From Planoprotostelium fungivorum (Eukaryota; Evosea; Variosea; Cavosteliida; Cavosteliaceae): 64,000 nt of DNA. The stretch covers positions 1 to 64,000 of the forward strand of contig MDYQ01000008.1 of the NCBI GenBank assembly GCA_003024175.1, written 5' to 3'. A model generated the notes under the pieces. It saw nothing but the letters and a program-made list of their open reading frames with translations, was not told the origin of the DNA and made no database searches. A program made the position numbers and the translations under genes. Numbering within the stretch: position 1 is the first letter of the stretch; each line of letters starts with the position of its first letter. This document shows positions 33,769 to 45,789 of this stretch, in pieces.

Positions 33769-34450
33769 ATTATCGTAGCGTGCGTGGCGTGATGTGCGTT
33801 GGCTGAGGTTTGTTTTTTCCTCTTTTTGGAGACATTTCGGAAGGTCTTCGGCAGAGGAACATGAGCTGTCACCTGTGACGGTTTCATTGCAGTTTTATGT
33901 GAGATTTCCACATCTAGACAATGTCGGCAATGTACGTAGGGACCCATCTCATCCCAGGGACTTGATATGGTTAGGTCCATCTGCGTGGCGTCAGCTTGTG
34001 ACGTGTTATATTTATAAAATTTGGCATGATCTATCTCGGCGTGATGATGGTAGTGGTTGATAACAGCACCACTAACCCTGAGGGAACGCTTCGGGGTTAA
34101 AAGGAAGACAATGATGCTGGAAAAATAAGAGGAACGCTACGTGAAGCAGTGACAACCGCTTAAGAGGGCTCTTCGCCCACGACGTATTTACGAGATGGGG
34201 AGGAACAATCGCCGTAGAGATCGAGGAAGTGACCCCATCTCGTAAATACAAAGGCAGCGGGCCATCATCTCACCGAAGGCAATCGCATCACAGCTGTCCA
34301 TGCGGCACGGGAATCGGCAGTGTGGCGTCGGGGTTCGGTTGTCCTGCATTCCTATCCCCACACGCTTCCACCACTGGTATCAAATTACACATGATCCATC
34401 TCATCTATTGACTCTCAGATCTGTAGATCTCGCAGATCTCATAGATCCCT
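33769..34450. other. Intergenic with a structured block
   Basis: These 682 bp between the Sel1 and GIGYF genes show no coding exon I trust. The centre (about 34050-34260) is rich in short inverted repeats, including a perfect 17-bp pair listed separately. Confidence 0.45.
34184..34249. repeat. Perfect 17-bp inverted repeat (possible structured RNA)
   Basis: GTATTTACGAGATGGGG at 34184-34200 is perfectly complementary to 34233-34249, with a 32-base loop. Just upstream are a small GGGC-TCTT-(C)GCCC hairpin near 34168 and a TAACCC/GGGTTA pair near 34074-34100. The cluster suggests a folded noncoding RNA or a recent fold-back element. I could not match it to a known RNA class. Confidence 0.6.
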
Positions 34451-37400
34451 TCAAGCATTCTCGATCTCCCCCATCACCCTGGTCGTGTTGTTCACGCTGA
34501 AGCCCAACATCTTGGGGTCCACTACCATCTTTCCCTTCTTCTTCTTTCCTCCCAAGCTGCTGCTGTTCCCTCCATTGGTGCTCACCACAGCCGCAGGGGC
34601 CACCGCAGCGATCGGTGCAGGGGCAGGGGCAGGGGCGGGGTTGGTTGCAGGGGCGGGAACGGCCTTTCCCTTCCTCCTGACAAACTCGTTGATGTAACGG
34701 TTGAGGTTCTCTCCTTGTGGCAGCTTTCCCTTCAGAAACTCCTTCGCCTCACCGGCACCGTTCGTTCTCATGAGACCGTTGTGGAGGGTCTGTGCATCTG
34801 TGGAGAATCAGTCGATGTCTAAGAGGAGGCACTGACCGGTGTTCTTCGGGATGACAAAGGTCTTGAGCTGAGAGAGAGACCACGACTGTATGTCTTCGGC
34901 TGGTCTCTTTGCACCGAGAGAGGGAAACTCTTCCTGGGCTTTCACTGGGGTGGCCGCCTTGACCGGCGTCACGGGCTTCTGAGGGGCAGCTGGCTTGTCT
35001 TCGGTGACTTCCCAGAATAGATCCGTGTCGTTCTTCACGGAGGCTGCGGGGGTGGGGGCGGGAGCGGCTGCCGTAGCCTTGGGGGGAAGCTGCTTCACGA
35101 TCTGGGCGACGGTGGCAGGGCCTCCGCTCACTTCTGCCGCCTGAAGAGAAGATTCATCACGGACTCTATTTATAGGCTCATTTTTTTACCTGAATGTCAC
35201 GAAGGGAGGGCTTGCTCTGCTTGACCATGGGGGCTCCCCAGGCACCCAGGTTGATGCCTTCGCTCTTCTTCTTCGTGGGCTGTGTCACTGCCATTGGTAC
35301 GGGGGCAGGAGCCACCTGATAGAGTCAGATGCATCTCTGATGGAGCATCACCTCCACCTTCTGGCGAGTCTCTTGTACGAGGATGTCCTTGAGGGAAGTG
35401 TTACTGCCCTGGGACACTCCTCCCCAAGGGGCTCCATTGTTGTTCCACCTTGGGTTGCTGCTCTCTACCACGACTTGCTGTTCTCTTCAGATGGAAATAA
35501 ATAAGAGAGGAAGAGGAGAGAAGAGGAAGAGGAGAGAAGAGAGAGAAGAGGCTCACCTGTTGTCTCCTCTCTGCTTCTTGTCTCTCTCTGGCGATTCTCT
35601 CTCTCTTCTCTTGGTCTTGGATCTCTCTGAGAGAGAGGGTGTTGGGGTTGGCACCGTTCGAGCTGCTCTTCCAGGTGGCTGCAGCTCTCGCGGCCTCCTC
35701 CTCTCTCTGCCTCGCGGCCGCGGCCGCCGCAGCTTGCTTGTGGTTGGCTTCAGCTTGCTGCTGCATGGCCATCTGCTGGACCATCTCTTCTTCTTGGATC
35801 TCCTTCAGTGTCTTCTTGTTCTGTCCTCCCACGGGCCACATGTTGCTGGGAGGCTGTGCGGGTGCCACGTTCTTCTTCTTCTCTTGGATCACCTTCTCTC
35901 GTCATCTTCGCTTCCCTTCTCTCTCACCTGTTGTTCGACGACGGTCTGTTGTGGAGGAAGCTGAGGCTTCTTCTCTTCTTGCTCGACGGGTTTCGATTGA
36001 GACCAGAATGGCTCCTCCCTCTTGGGTTGAGGGTTCTCCATGGGGTGAGGTAGTGCACTTGGACCTGGGGCGACGTTCAAGTTGGGCAGAACGACGGGGG
36101 TGACTGTCTGTTGAGAATTGTGGAAAACCTATTTCATCGTCATCGAAGAGGAGGAGACAGAAATAAATTCACCTGTTGAGCCACGGGAGCGTAAGGAGTG
36201 GGCTGGCCCCACATCTGAGGGTAAGCCGTGCCGTGTGCTCCATTGTGGACATTGGGATCGACAGTGTGCTTGGGGATGTGTTGATCGGCAGTTCTCACGG
36301 GCATGAACTGACTCTCATCCAACATGAAGACACCTTCTCTTCTCGTTCCAAGGTGAGAGGGTTGTTGCTGTGGTGGCATGACGGGCATGGGCATGTGGTG
36401 CATGTGTTGGTTGCGGTGCATTCCTGGCTCGTTCCAGCCTCCGTGCATCTCCATGCCGTGTTGCATGTGAGGGTGCATCATGTGCATGGGTAACACTTGC
36501 TCCTGCTGAATGACTTAGAAGTGAAACAAAGAGAAATTAGAAGTGAGATCAAGTGGTGACTCACCATGGGTTGACCCCAAGCGTGCTGTCTGGGTGGTAC
36601 CTCGTGGTGCATCATTCGATGGCCCTCGTGTCCCAGTCCCAATCTCTCAAACAGGTGAGACGGCTCTTCTCTCACTAACATTTCTCTCTCTGATTCTCCT
36701 TCTTCTCGTCAGTCCCCTCTCTTCATCCTCTCGACTCACTTGCTAACAGAGAGTGGTCGGACATCAGTACTCTACTGTCTGAGATATCCGAGTGGTGTCC
36801 CATGCCTTGACTGTGGTGACCCTCGAAGCTTCCAATGGAGTGAGAGAGACCCTGTCTTCCGCGGTTCTGAGGCTGGCTCATCATGGCACTGAGTGGATCG
36901 TGGTTAGACAGGTGGGGAGGAATGACGGTGGGCTCCAGCTCCTGAAGCGCGGGAGGTGGTGGAGCCGAGAAGGGTGATCTGCCGTTGTGCTGCTGCAGCA
37001 ATTGACCGAGAGAGAGGAACTTGGCCTCATTCTGTTTCTTGAGCATGAGGCCGTCGTTGAAATAGCCGTCGACGAACCATCCGTGCATGTCGTCGTTGCT
37101 GAAGGGTCCTTGTACGTTTCCCAGTGGATCTTTGTACACCCAGAAGATATTCTCCGGTTCTTCCGGTACGTCGGGCTTACGCACCGTTGCGGGATTGATC
37201 TGCGATCCCGATGCCGACAGGGACTGTCTGGCCACGGCGGCCATCATGAGCGTCTGTTGACTCAGAGCACCAAGGCTGTCGTCCTCCACTCCGAAAGCGA
37301 ACGTCTCTCTACCACCTCGGAACATCCCATCGTCGAGAGAGGCGTGGAGAGAAGAGCGGCCCGTCGCACTTCCGGCCGTGCCACCTCCCCTGGCGTAGCT

Positions 37401-38099
37401 CTCTTGAGCCCAGGCGGGGGCTTTCGATGGAGCGGGGGCGTTCCAGTCAGCTGTGAGAAATGAGGAAGATGGAGGATGAGGTGTTCACCTCGAGTGCTCC
37501 TGCCTCTTCCCATGTTGGGCTGACGGGGGTTGCGGGGGGCGGTGAGACTGTTGGTAGAGCTGGAGAGACTGTAGGGACCTCCACCCCTTCCTCCACCATT
37601 CGCTCTCTGTTTCAGGTGTTTCGTGGCTTCCTGTCATTCGATTTCAATACTTGAGTTCCGAATGATGGATGATGATCACATTTGTAATCGAATCACGATC
37701 GAGATGAGAATGAGATCACCTCTTCTTGTTGTTCGATTGGTAACAGAGCCATTGGAGTCAAACTGTCTACAACGGCGATAGTAGAGAAACCAACCAGCTC
37801 AGCTGGGAGCTCGCTGGGTCTATACATGTCTAACAACTGTTTTCTTGTGTAATTTAGAGCCGGCTTAGGACCCTTCCACGAGTCAAAGGAACTAGCACTG
37901 CCCCCTCTGGAAGGGTAATTTGCATTCCCTCCATTTCCTCTACCTGATGGATAGTGTGACCTTCTAATCATAGAGGTTTGTGGAACAGTATTATACCTGA
38001 AGAATTCTGGCCTGAAGAAGAAAGACTTTTCTTGGAAGACATCCATTCTGGCTGAAACCTCTCTTGTGAATTGGCCGCTGCATTACTGGGTTCGCTCAT
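34451..38099 (-). CDS. GIGYF: GIGYF-family GYF-domain protein
   Basis: About a dozen exons. The N-terminus (MSEPS, then FQPEWM) resembles the GIGYF FGPEWL start, and NYTRKQLLDMYRPSELP matches the family's YSREE--L motif. The first intron ends at CCATCAG, which keeps the frame. The GYF domain (about 37000-37170) reads FWVYKDPLGNVQGPFS...WFVDGYF and binds PPG(phi) motifs. A Met/His/Gln-rich region, two LSLREIQ/TLKEIQ coiled-coil segments and a Pro/Ala stretch follow. The C-terminus KEFLKGKLP..., KKKKGKMV and LGFSVNN...MGEIE is diagnostic. In animals GIGYF with 4EHP represses translation. Confidence 0.9.
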
Positions 38100-38386
38100 C
38101 TTCTAACTCTTTGATTGTCTGTGATGATTGTGAATGATAGTCACAGATGAATGCCAACGAACGTGAAACAGAAACATTGGTGAGCGAAAAACAACAAAAT
38201 GTCTTCCGGTATCGAGATGAGCTCACCCTCTTGTAATGACGAATAATTTGAATGGCATCACAACGGACCACACCCTGTCGACGTTTCATCTCCAATTTTG
38301 CTTGTTGTCTCATCAATGTCGACGCATTGTAGATAACGACTATTTCCCGCCATTGTCCCTGTTTGACCATCATCGCTGCACACAAT

Positions 38387-39925
38387 ATGTCTTCAGACGA
38401 TGAGGATGCTATGGATATAGAGAGGGTGACCAAAGTGGCCAAGGTGGAGGAGAGTGCTGCGCCTGATACCCTTCCTTGGGTCGAAAAATACAGACCGAAG
38501 GAGTTGACGGACCTCATATCTCACCATCAGATTCTAGATACGAGTGAGATCACTCTTAGGTCGACTCATTTTCTATGATTGAACATCAACAGTCACGAAA
38601 TTGATCAATGGAGGGAAGATGCCTCACTTTCTCTTTTATGGACCTCCTGGAACAGGAAAAACGTCCACTATTCTGGCCGTTGCAAGAAAACTGTATGGCA
38701 AGAATTACAGCCAGATGATTCTTGAGGTGAGAGTTTATTTGTGTCGTGATTCTGATCCACACAATTCAGTTGAATGCATCAGACGATAGAGGAATCAATG
38801 TTGTGAGAGATCAGATCAAAGATTTTGCCAATACGAGATCCATGTTCACGTGAGTTTCACCGATCATCCTGAGAAATGACGAAAACAGAACTGGACTGAA
38901 ATTAGTCGTTCTCGACGAGGCTGATGCCATGACGCAACCAGCACAGGCAGCGCTTCGACGAGGTGATTTACACAAGATAACACGATACGTTCTTCTCCAT
39001 CATTCTCCCTCTGTGCTTCCCACATCTCAACTGAATCATCGCGCAGTCATCGAAAAATACACGAAAACAACGAGGTTCTGTCTGATCTGTAATTACTTGA
39101 ACAAGCTGACGCCCGCCATTCAATCCAGATGCACTCGTTTCCGATTCGGTCCACTCATGACCGATGACGTCATCGATCGTGTCACGCAAATTTCAAAGTT
39201 GGAAGGGTGAATGTTTCTATCATTCGTGTCATGCACGTCTTCCTTGCGAGAGGCTGGACGTTCCATGAATATGGAATGGGAGATTGAAAGATTCAGGGTG
39301 AAGATCACAGAGGCGGGTCTGTCGGCTGTTGTACGGCTAGGACAAGGAGATATGAGAAAATGTCTCAACGTACTTCAAGTGAGATCGAGTCTTCATCATC
39401 ATGACAGTTCCATGATCAATCATGACTCGTCATCATGAAGAGAGAGAGTTGATGTGTGGGATAGTCTGCACACATGGGCTACGATAAGATCGATGAAGAA
39501 GAGATCTATCAGTGCACGGGTCAACCTCTACCCAGTGACATCCAAACCATTTTCGACACCCTCTTCAACAAGGGTTTCAAATTCGCCGTAGACAGTATCT
39601 TTTCCTCTCTCCTCTCTCTTCTCCCTTCTCTTCTCTCTTCTCCTTAACCATCAGAAATATCAAAGTTACAATCGACAAAGGGATTAGCCCTGCAGGACAT
39701 CATCACAGAACTACACAGAAAGGTGATGGAGTACAGATGACGTCGGCTGAGTGAAGGCAGATCTTGAAGGTGGAATTCTCAGAAGAAGTGAAGATGATTC
39801 TCATCGATAAGCTGGCGGACATTGAGCACAGACTGGCTGCTGGGACGTCTGAGAAATTGAACTTGGGAGCTCTCGTGGGGGCCTTCCAGTTGGCCAGGGA
39901 GCAGATCTCGAAAGAATCGAAATAA
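38387..39925 (+). CDS. RFC3: Replication factor C small subunit, Rfc3/RFC5 type
   Basis: Nine exons (38387-38543, 38593-38726, 38770-38849, 38889-38962, 39047-39206, 39297-39378, 39465-39594, 39655-39722, 39761-39925) give 349 residues, the usual length. [11 protein letters not shown] and DLISHHQIL mark the RFC box. Walker A is [11 protein letters not shown], Walker B is VVLDEADAM and the arginine-finger motif SRC is in [12 protein letters not shown]. The C-terminal collar domain ends the protein. The subunit helps load PCNA on primed DNA. LDEADAM and LICNY favour the Rfc3/RFC5 group over Rfc2 and Rfc4. The stop TAA lies inside AATAAA (39921-39926). Confidence 0.94.
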
Positions 39926-40108
39926 ACACCGACTCGTTCACGTTCATCATCACAAGATGTAGACAAGAGACTGTGTCTGTTCATTCATGTTGCTTGGCGT
40001 TTCGTCTTCGATGCAGTCGCCGCGTGCCTCTTTCTCCTTCTTCGGGCCCGTGCCGCCTCGGCTGTTCAGCGTGGTTGATGTTGTCGAATCTGTCTGATCA
40101 TTTCTTTC

Positions 40109-40578
40109 TTAGGAGATCCTCTGCACCAAGGTTCGGACCTTGATTCTACTGTTTTCTTCGATGCCAGTGTCGGGTCTGCATCTCTTCCTCTGTGGCATGG
40201 ATGTGGGTGGAGGCATGAGATCCGCATCCTTGTTGGTGAGCAACATCTGATCTCTGCGAGATAATGCTCTGTTGATTGGGACCTCTACGACCAAAAGAAT
40301 GGAAGGCACCACCGGTTTGTGTTCCACTCCGATTGGAACGGGAGCAGTACGTCTCAAGACGACTCTATTCTCTGCTCTACGGATGGAAGATCCCACGTGA
40401 TGAATCGCATGGGCGAGCTGGAATGATTCAGATCACCATCACCCAGATTCGGAAAGCATCGTCTCACCTTCAAATACTGCATGACAATGGCTCCGCTACG
40501 TTGTGAAAGTTCTTCTTCTGGAGCAGCTGCATGCATCGAGTTCTCCGGTGTTATGTGGTCAGAGCCTTGTGCCCTCAA
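40109..40578 (-). CDS. Small orphan protein, 139 residues
   Basis: Two exons (40468-40578, 40109-40417). It is Arg-rich and lacks membrane segments or known motifs. The second exon has a Val/Ile-rich segment (SILLVVEVPI) and a basic patch QRKRCRP that could be a nuclear signal. I do not recognise a family. It is supported by the splice signals and by an open frame through both exons. Confidence 0.5.
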
Positions 40579-40866
40579 AGTCCGCTGATTAGCCTACGGA
40601 GTCACGGAGTTGTGAGCGGGTGGTCTTCAAATCGAGGAATTCGCCCGGAGTAACTCATTTTGATAACTCCGCCTCACCCAACCGTTCAGTTTGGAAGTTT
40701 ATTTCTTCCAATGCGAGGTATTATGTAATATGGACGGAGTTCAAAGGCCTTTCTTGGCAGGTACATAGACATGTGAGGAGATCACCACGGTGATTTCATT
40801 ACAGGACCAGGAGAACTCCCTCTATTCCTTCTTCTATATCTCATTCAATGCTCGACAGAGGCTTGT

Positions 40867-42203
40867 TTATACGGGATCCCTCCATTGATGAAGTTGATGC
40901 CAGGGATGTATCGATTTCCCGTTTCTGTGGGGCAGGCTAAGACAGAAGACTCTCTCAGGTGGTTCGTCCTTCCACACAATGTCTCTCGTCAGCTCGTCTC
41001 TCCCCTCGGCCAACTCTTCGTTGTTTCTCCTCATGGTTCTCTCCTGCGAGGTGCTGCTGTACGCTACGTTGACGGTGGGGACCATCTTGTGAAGAGTTAG
41101 ATGAAATGTATTTATTGTTCGTTTATGAATCTTTTGTACCTGTATCTTGCGGTAGTGATTCCTCCAGAGGTCTTTACAGAAGAGATACTTTTCATTCTCT
41201 GCACATTCTCCTCTGTGGCCCTCTCGAAATGTGATGTTGGCATCCAAGATGGGTTTGACATCAGCTAGCATCATGCCGTTCCAACACGTGAACACCTGGC
41301 GATGATGAGAACGGATGATGAGAATAAAGTGAAATGAAACACCTGGAAGGGCAACATGGCCTTCCATCTTGCCCATGTGAATGGATTCTCCCTCATGAAG
41401 TCGCCGTTAGAGGGATCTCTCCTCTTTGAATCGAGCGATTGAGGTTGTAGTAACATTCCCTCTATGTCTCTAAATGTCCACACATCGTACATGCCGTAAT
41501 GATCTTGCCAGTCCATGGAACATGAAGCGTGTGCACCCTGCTCTATGTGGTGGTGGATCATCTCCAAGACATCTCGAGCGCACAGACCGATGTCCTCAAA
41601 GATGAGGAGGTATTTGAACTTGTCTGGGTTGTGGTGGAGAGGTTCCAACAGTCTGTTTCTGAGTCTGGCCGTGATAGAAATCTTATTCTCTGTTGTCCAA
41701 TCGATTCGTTCTTCAGATATTTGATATCTTCCATCTTCGGGTGGCATTGCATAATGTTGATTGATGATAGGTATCATATGGTGTAATACGTTTCGAGTGA
41801 TGTCGGTAGACCCTCCCTCTTGTATGTGGAAAGAGACTCTGTTGGGTCCGAGATAGTCGATCAGTTCGGAAATGGTCAACAGTTGAGAAGGAAGAGTATC
41901 TTGATCATCGTGAAGGTTAGTCGCCAGGAGGATGCGGAAGCTCTTCCGACGGAGGTATCCGTACTTCTTCTCATCGATCTTTGGGCAGTATTGTTTCGGA
42001 AACTCTTGGTCCATCGAGTTATAGAACTCTATCATCTGCTTGTAGACGGGGGATGGTGTTGCAGCACGTTCAGAAGGTGAGGCGTCATCGCGCCTGGGTA
42101 CTTGTCACATTGACACACAAGGTTGGTCTCACCCCAGCCAGATTAGAAGACAGAGGGAGAAGAGAAAGAGACATGCGAAGAAGATGTGCCTGCTTCGTCC
42201 CAT
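40867..42203 (-). CDS. CAP59-type mannosyltransferase, Golgi type II protein
   Basis: The start at 42203 gives a short basic head and a signal-anchor helix (IFFACLFLFSLCLLIWL). A stem follows, then the glycosyltransferase body. It matches the cryptococcal CAP59/CMT1 family: FRILLATNLHDD, SFHIQEGGSTDITR, LLIFEDIG, the DWQDHYGMYDVWTFRDI block, VFTCWNGMML, ITFREGHRGECAENEKYLFCKDLW and a late PPERVFCL. The acidic FEDIG and the CWNG segment are the family's most conserved parts. It likely adds mannose to glycans in the Golgi. An in-frame ATG at 42293 exists, but it would leave only 13 bp to the divergent gene. Confidence 0.88.
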
Positions 42204-42306
42204 AAAATCGTCTTCTTCTTCAGACGATGTGGCGGAGTGTAGACGATCACAACATCCCAGATCAGATTCTGAAAGTCTCGCGTAACTGATCATCATACAA
42301 TCACGA
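42204..42306. promoter_or_regulatory. Compact bidirectional promoter
   Basis: Only 103 bp separate the starts of the mannosyltransferase (-) and the TPR-MYND gene (+). No TATA-like element is evident. Confidence 0.35.
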
Positions 42307-44243
42307 ATGAGTCTAGATCTGAAGTCGAAAGGTGCTCTATCTTTGCACGTTTTCTGTGACCGTAATTCACATTGTTCGAAGGTAATCAATCATTTCAAAA
42401 GGGACGATGGAGGGAAGCGGAGAAGCATTACACAGAAGCGATAGAATCTGAGCCTTACAATGCAGTATTATATAGTAACAGAGCCGCTGCTCGCTTAGAA
42501 ATGGGACTCTTACAGCCTGCAGCTGCCGATGCCTCCAAGGTAATCCTTTTCGTCCTTTCATTTCGATGCACCATCATCTGTTTCTCATTCACATTCTCAA
42601 ATCTTCATTCAGGCCATAGAACTTGATAACAAGTATGGTAAAGCCTACTATCGCCTGACTATGGCACAAATCTGTCTGGGAGATGTGGAAGCTGCTTATA
42701 AGACGGCAGAAATTGGGTTGTCCATCGATCCGATGGGCATGAGAAACGTCCACCAGAGAGCGCGCGATCTCAAGACCAGTTTACAGATGGATGAGATGGA
42801 GACATCATTAGAGTCAACTGAAGGTCTGATCGAAGATGATGGTCAGCCCATCCTGTCTTGTCTCACCGATCGATCGCTCAAGGTGTTCGCATCACCCTCC
42901 ACTGCATTATTGACACACGACATCAGGTCGCTGTCCAACTCGTCGTGGACGACAGAGGAATCCTTCCAGGCCATACACAATTTCACGTGGCACTGAAGAA
43001 CCTCTCAACAGGTGATCGTCACATCATCATCACATCATCACATCATCACATCATCACATCATCACATCATCACATCATCACATCATCACAAAGACTGACA
43101 TCATCACACAGAAGACGTTCCTCTCCTGAGGAGTCAGGTCGGTGATTGGAAATTATTCTTGAAGAACAAGAAGAGCATCATCTCTCCCATCTACCATCTC
43201 ATCGACACGGCCGAAGTCCCCTACAAGGTGAGAACCAAGAGAACATCCTCCCTCAATCCTACGAGGTCGAATTGAAAGAGATCGAACCCGCCTCACTCGC
43301 CATACCCGAAGAGAAGGAGGACGTACAACCCACCTTGGAAGATGAATTTGGACGCATCGGGGCTGGTATGAGTGGAAAGATTCGATTGTTCTTCGAAATT
43401 CCGGGGGCCTACTTCATTCACCAGATGGCCGAGATGATCGAAGGGTTGACTCTCGAATTGGCGGGACAGACTACGACAGTGAGGTCACGTGATCGTTGTA
43501 GGCTGAGCGGTGAAAGGTGAAATTTTGCGTGGAGAAAATTCGGGATGTCACGAGGGACTATCAGTTGGGCAGGATCAGGAAAGATGGAAAATGGGTCAAA
43601 GATCCTTCTTCACTCCTCCATCTGAAGGTGACCCTCTATTCCTCTCATGATGTTCACCCATCGTCTCTCCACCATCAGCTGAAGGAAACAGGATTTCAAG
43701 GAAGAACAACTCTCTGTGCTACCGAGATCGTACGTGGTTCGCTTGCATGAGAGGGAAGAGTACCTAGACAGATACTACGACGTCATCGTACCCGATCTGA
43801 CCGTCGATCGATTGAACGAGGCTGTCATCCAGTGAGTTCGAATGCCTCGGAATAAGCTGACACTGGGTGGAGGACCTGTGGAGGCGCAAAGACCATCAAG
43901 ACGGCAAAGAAGACGATCGTACAGCGTGACGGGCAACTACTGAAGGTGAGATCGCGTCGTGGATGATCATCAGATGCATGTGATGACGATCGTCAGATGA
44001 TGGAGGAGGACACCGCTCGCGGTCTCATCGAATTGGAATGTGACGAATCGGTGGTGGAGCCAGAAGGAGAAGAGGTGGATCACAGCTGCCCCGTGTGTAG
44101 TAAGGATGGAAAGCTAAAGTGTGGAAGGTGTGTACGTGAGTGGGATGAGGAGTGACGAGTGCAGGTGTAGGAAAGTGAGATATTGCGGTGCAGAGTGTCA
44201 GAGGAAACACTGGGGGACACACAAACAACAATGTGGAAAATAA
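42307..44243 (+). CDS. TPR protein with C-terminal MYND zinc finger
   Basis: The first exon (MSLDLKSK) joins after one intron to [21 protein letters not shown], the first TPR. Two more units follow ([30 protein letters not shown]). The middle region (near 43100-43750) is not one I recognise. The MYND finger at the end has [15 protein letters not shown], then [18 protein letters not shown], so the Cys/His ligands are complete. The layout resembles TPR-MYND adaptors that bind Hsp90 or proline-rich partners; no SET domain is visible. The stop TAA lies inside AATAAA (44239-44244). Exons between 43000 and 43900 are the least certain. Confidence 0.78.
43021..43091 (+). repeat. 8-bp microsatellite (CATCATCA)n
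   Basis: About eight to nine perfect units lie in an intron of the TPR-MYND gene. Confidence 0.9.
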
Positions 44244-44415
44244 AGACATGAGATCGAGTGTTCTATGATCTCTTCTGTTTCTGTCGTCTGTCTCAGCTGA
44301 TGATTTTGGTCGTTGTACTATACGAATAGATCAGGTGTCAATACGACAAAGGTGCTGGGTTTATTCTCGACGGAACAATAAATTTTCAAAGCAAGATCAT
44401 CCAAGCGGGAGCAGC

Positions 44416-45789
44416 ATGGAGGCCTTTCCTGCACATCCCACAGATCCACAGAGAGGTGTGAACGTTCACACTTCAATCGATTGATTGTACGCAGAGCAGA
44501 ATCGCAGACCGTGAGCGGAAGGATTCACATTCGCATATGCTGACACCCATCACAGAACAGTTGGCGATCGTCGTTCTCTCTTCGAATTTCCATCACCTGA
44601 GAGTGCATTAGAGGTCTTTCAATTTCAACCTCAATTCAAATTACACGTTCTCATCGGCATCGTGACCTCTGCGGTATGTCTGATCAGTGAGTCTATGAGC
44701 ATCTCCATCCGATGGTGATCTCTGTGTAGTCTGGGTTCTAATGCAGTTCTTCGTGGACGTCTTCCCTTGGTGGCTGGCACCCGTTTGTTTCTTTCTCCTC
44801 TCCACAAGTTTCCACTTCTTCTACATCGCTGAGAAGCCATCATGGTTCCAATTGCATCTCGTCTGGACGGTCAGTTCTCGTCAATCGATTCTCATTGACA
44901 TCAAAACAGGTCGTCATCAGTGTGACATTGTTTCTCTCCTGGATCACAACCTACGACGAGGGCATCTGGTTCATATATCCAGTCACCATCTTGATCCTCC
45001 TGTTGTTCTTCCATTACATCTGGGCCAAACATCAGACGGAATCTTCCGTCTATCTACGACTCAACTTGGCGGTGAGATCGTATCATCCATCATCATCGTT
45101 TCCAACCCTACACCAGTTCTTCGTCATCATCAACATCTTGTTTTTATTCGCCTGGGTCCAGAACAAATCGACCTTTCCTTGGTTCATCATCCCCCTCTTT
45201 GTCACCGCTCTCCCCCTGGTCATCCACATCTGCCACTTTTACTACCACAACAACCTCCTCATCCTTCACTTCGCCCTCTTCTCTTATTTCAATCTCCTCT
45301 TCTTCATCGCCTGGGAGCTATCAGGCAACAAGATCCCCTGGTTCATCTTCCCCACCATCGCATGGGCTCCTCTTCTCATCTTCCACTATTACAAAGCCAT
45401 GAGAGTGAGCATTCCAATTCTAAACCACAAACTCTGAATCGAATCAGGGGAGATATTTGGAGATCGACTCGAACTACCCAGCCAGGTCTAGTCCATACGA
45501 CTACCAATACCAACAGGGTGGCTCTTCTTACCAGGTGAGAACGATAAGAGAGCGTGTCTCATACGAATAGAACGGTTCGGATTCTCCAGTACAAGCCCGC
45601 TACGAGAATGGAGTGACGAGTAGTCCACCGTATCAGACGACAGACAGCAGAGGATATTCACCCACGGAGAATCGAATGCACCCGCAGCCGCAGGTGGTCG
45701 ACGGTAGAGACGAAGACTCGTCCACTGTGACCTTTCACGAACAGAAACCGTCTCAGACATTTGCGAGCACGTACCAATCTTTCGCTTGA
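44416..45789 (+). CDS. Membrane protein of four tandem two-helix units
   Basis: A basic head (MEAFPAHPTDPQR...) leads into FQFQPQFKLH and four repeated units. Each has an amphipathic LH/LN start, a helix ending in W, a loop with PW or IW, then F-xxP and a second helix ending in H/FHxx (FFIPLF..., HYI, HICHFYY, HYYK). That makes about eight membrane helices. Introns fall within the first helix of units 1, 2 and 3, all in phase 0, and are absent from unit 4. The C-terminal tail (about 110 residues) is Tyr/Gln/Ser-rich and cytosolic in appearance. The unit resembles the bacterial '2TM' domain in layout, but I know no eukaryotic family with four copies. AATAAA directly follows the stop. Confidence 0.78.

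Noticed and set aside
35383-35964. + strand frame of 193 codons
   Set aside because: Antisense of GIGYF coiled-coil exons; low-complexity Leu/Ser product.
32700-40680. Recurring GATAACTCC/GTAATAACTCC words in two intergenic gaps, as a shared promoter element
   Set aside because: Only two or three loose matches at unequal distances from starts; too weak to call.
43021-43091. Regular repeats that might suggest a CRISPR array
   Set aside because: Units are 8 bp with no spacers, in a eukaryotic intron; it is a microsatellite.
43836-43870. GTTCGAATGCC, reminiscent of a tRNA T-loop
   Set aside because: It spans an exon-intron boundary of the TPR-MYND gene, and no acceptor, D or anticodon stems can be formed around it. 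I found no tRNA or rRNA gene in the window.
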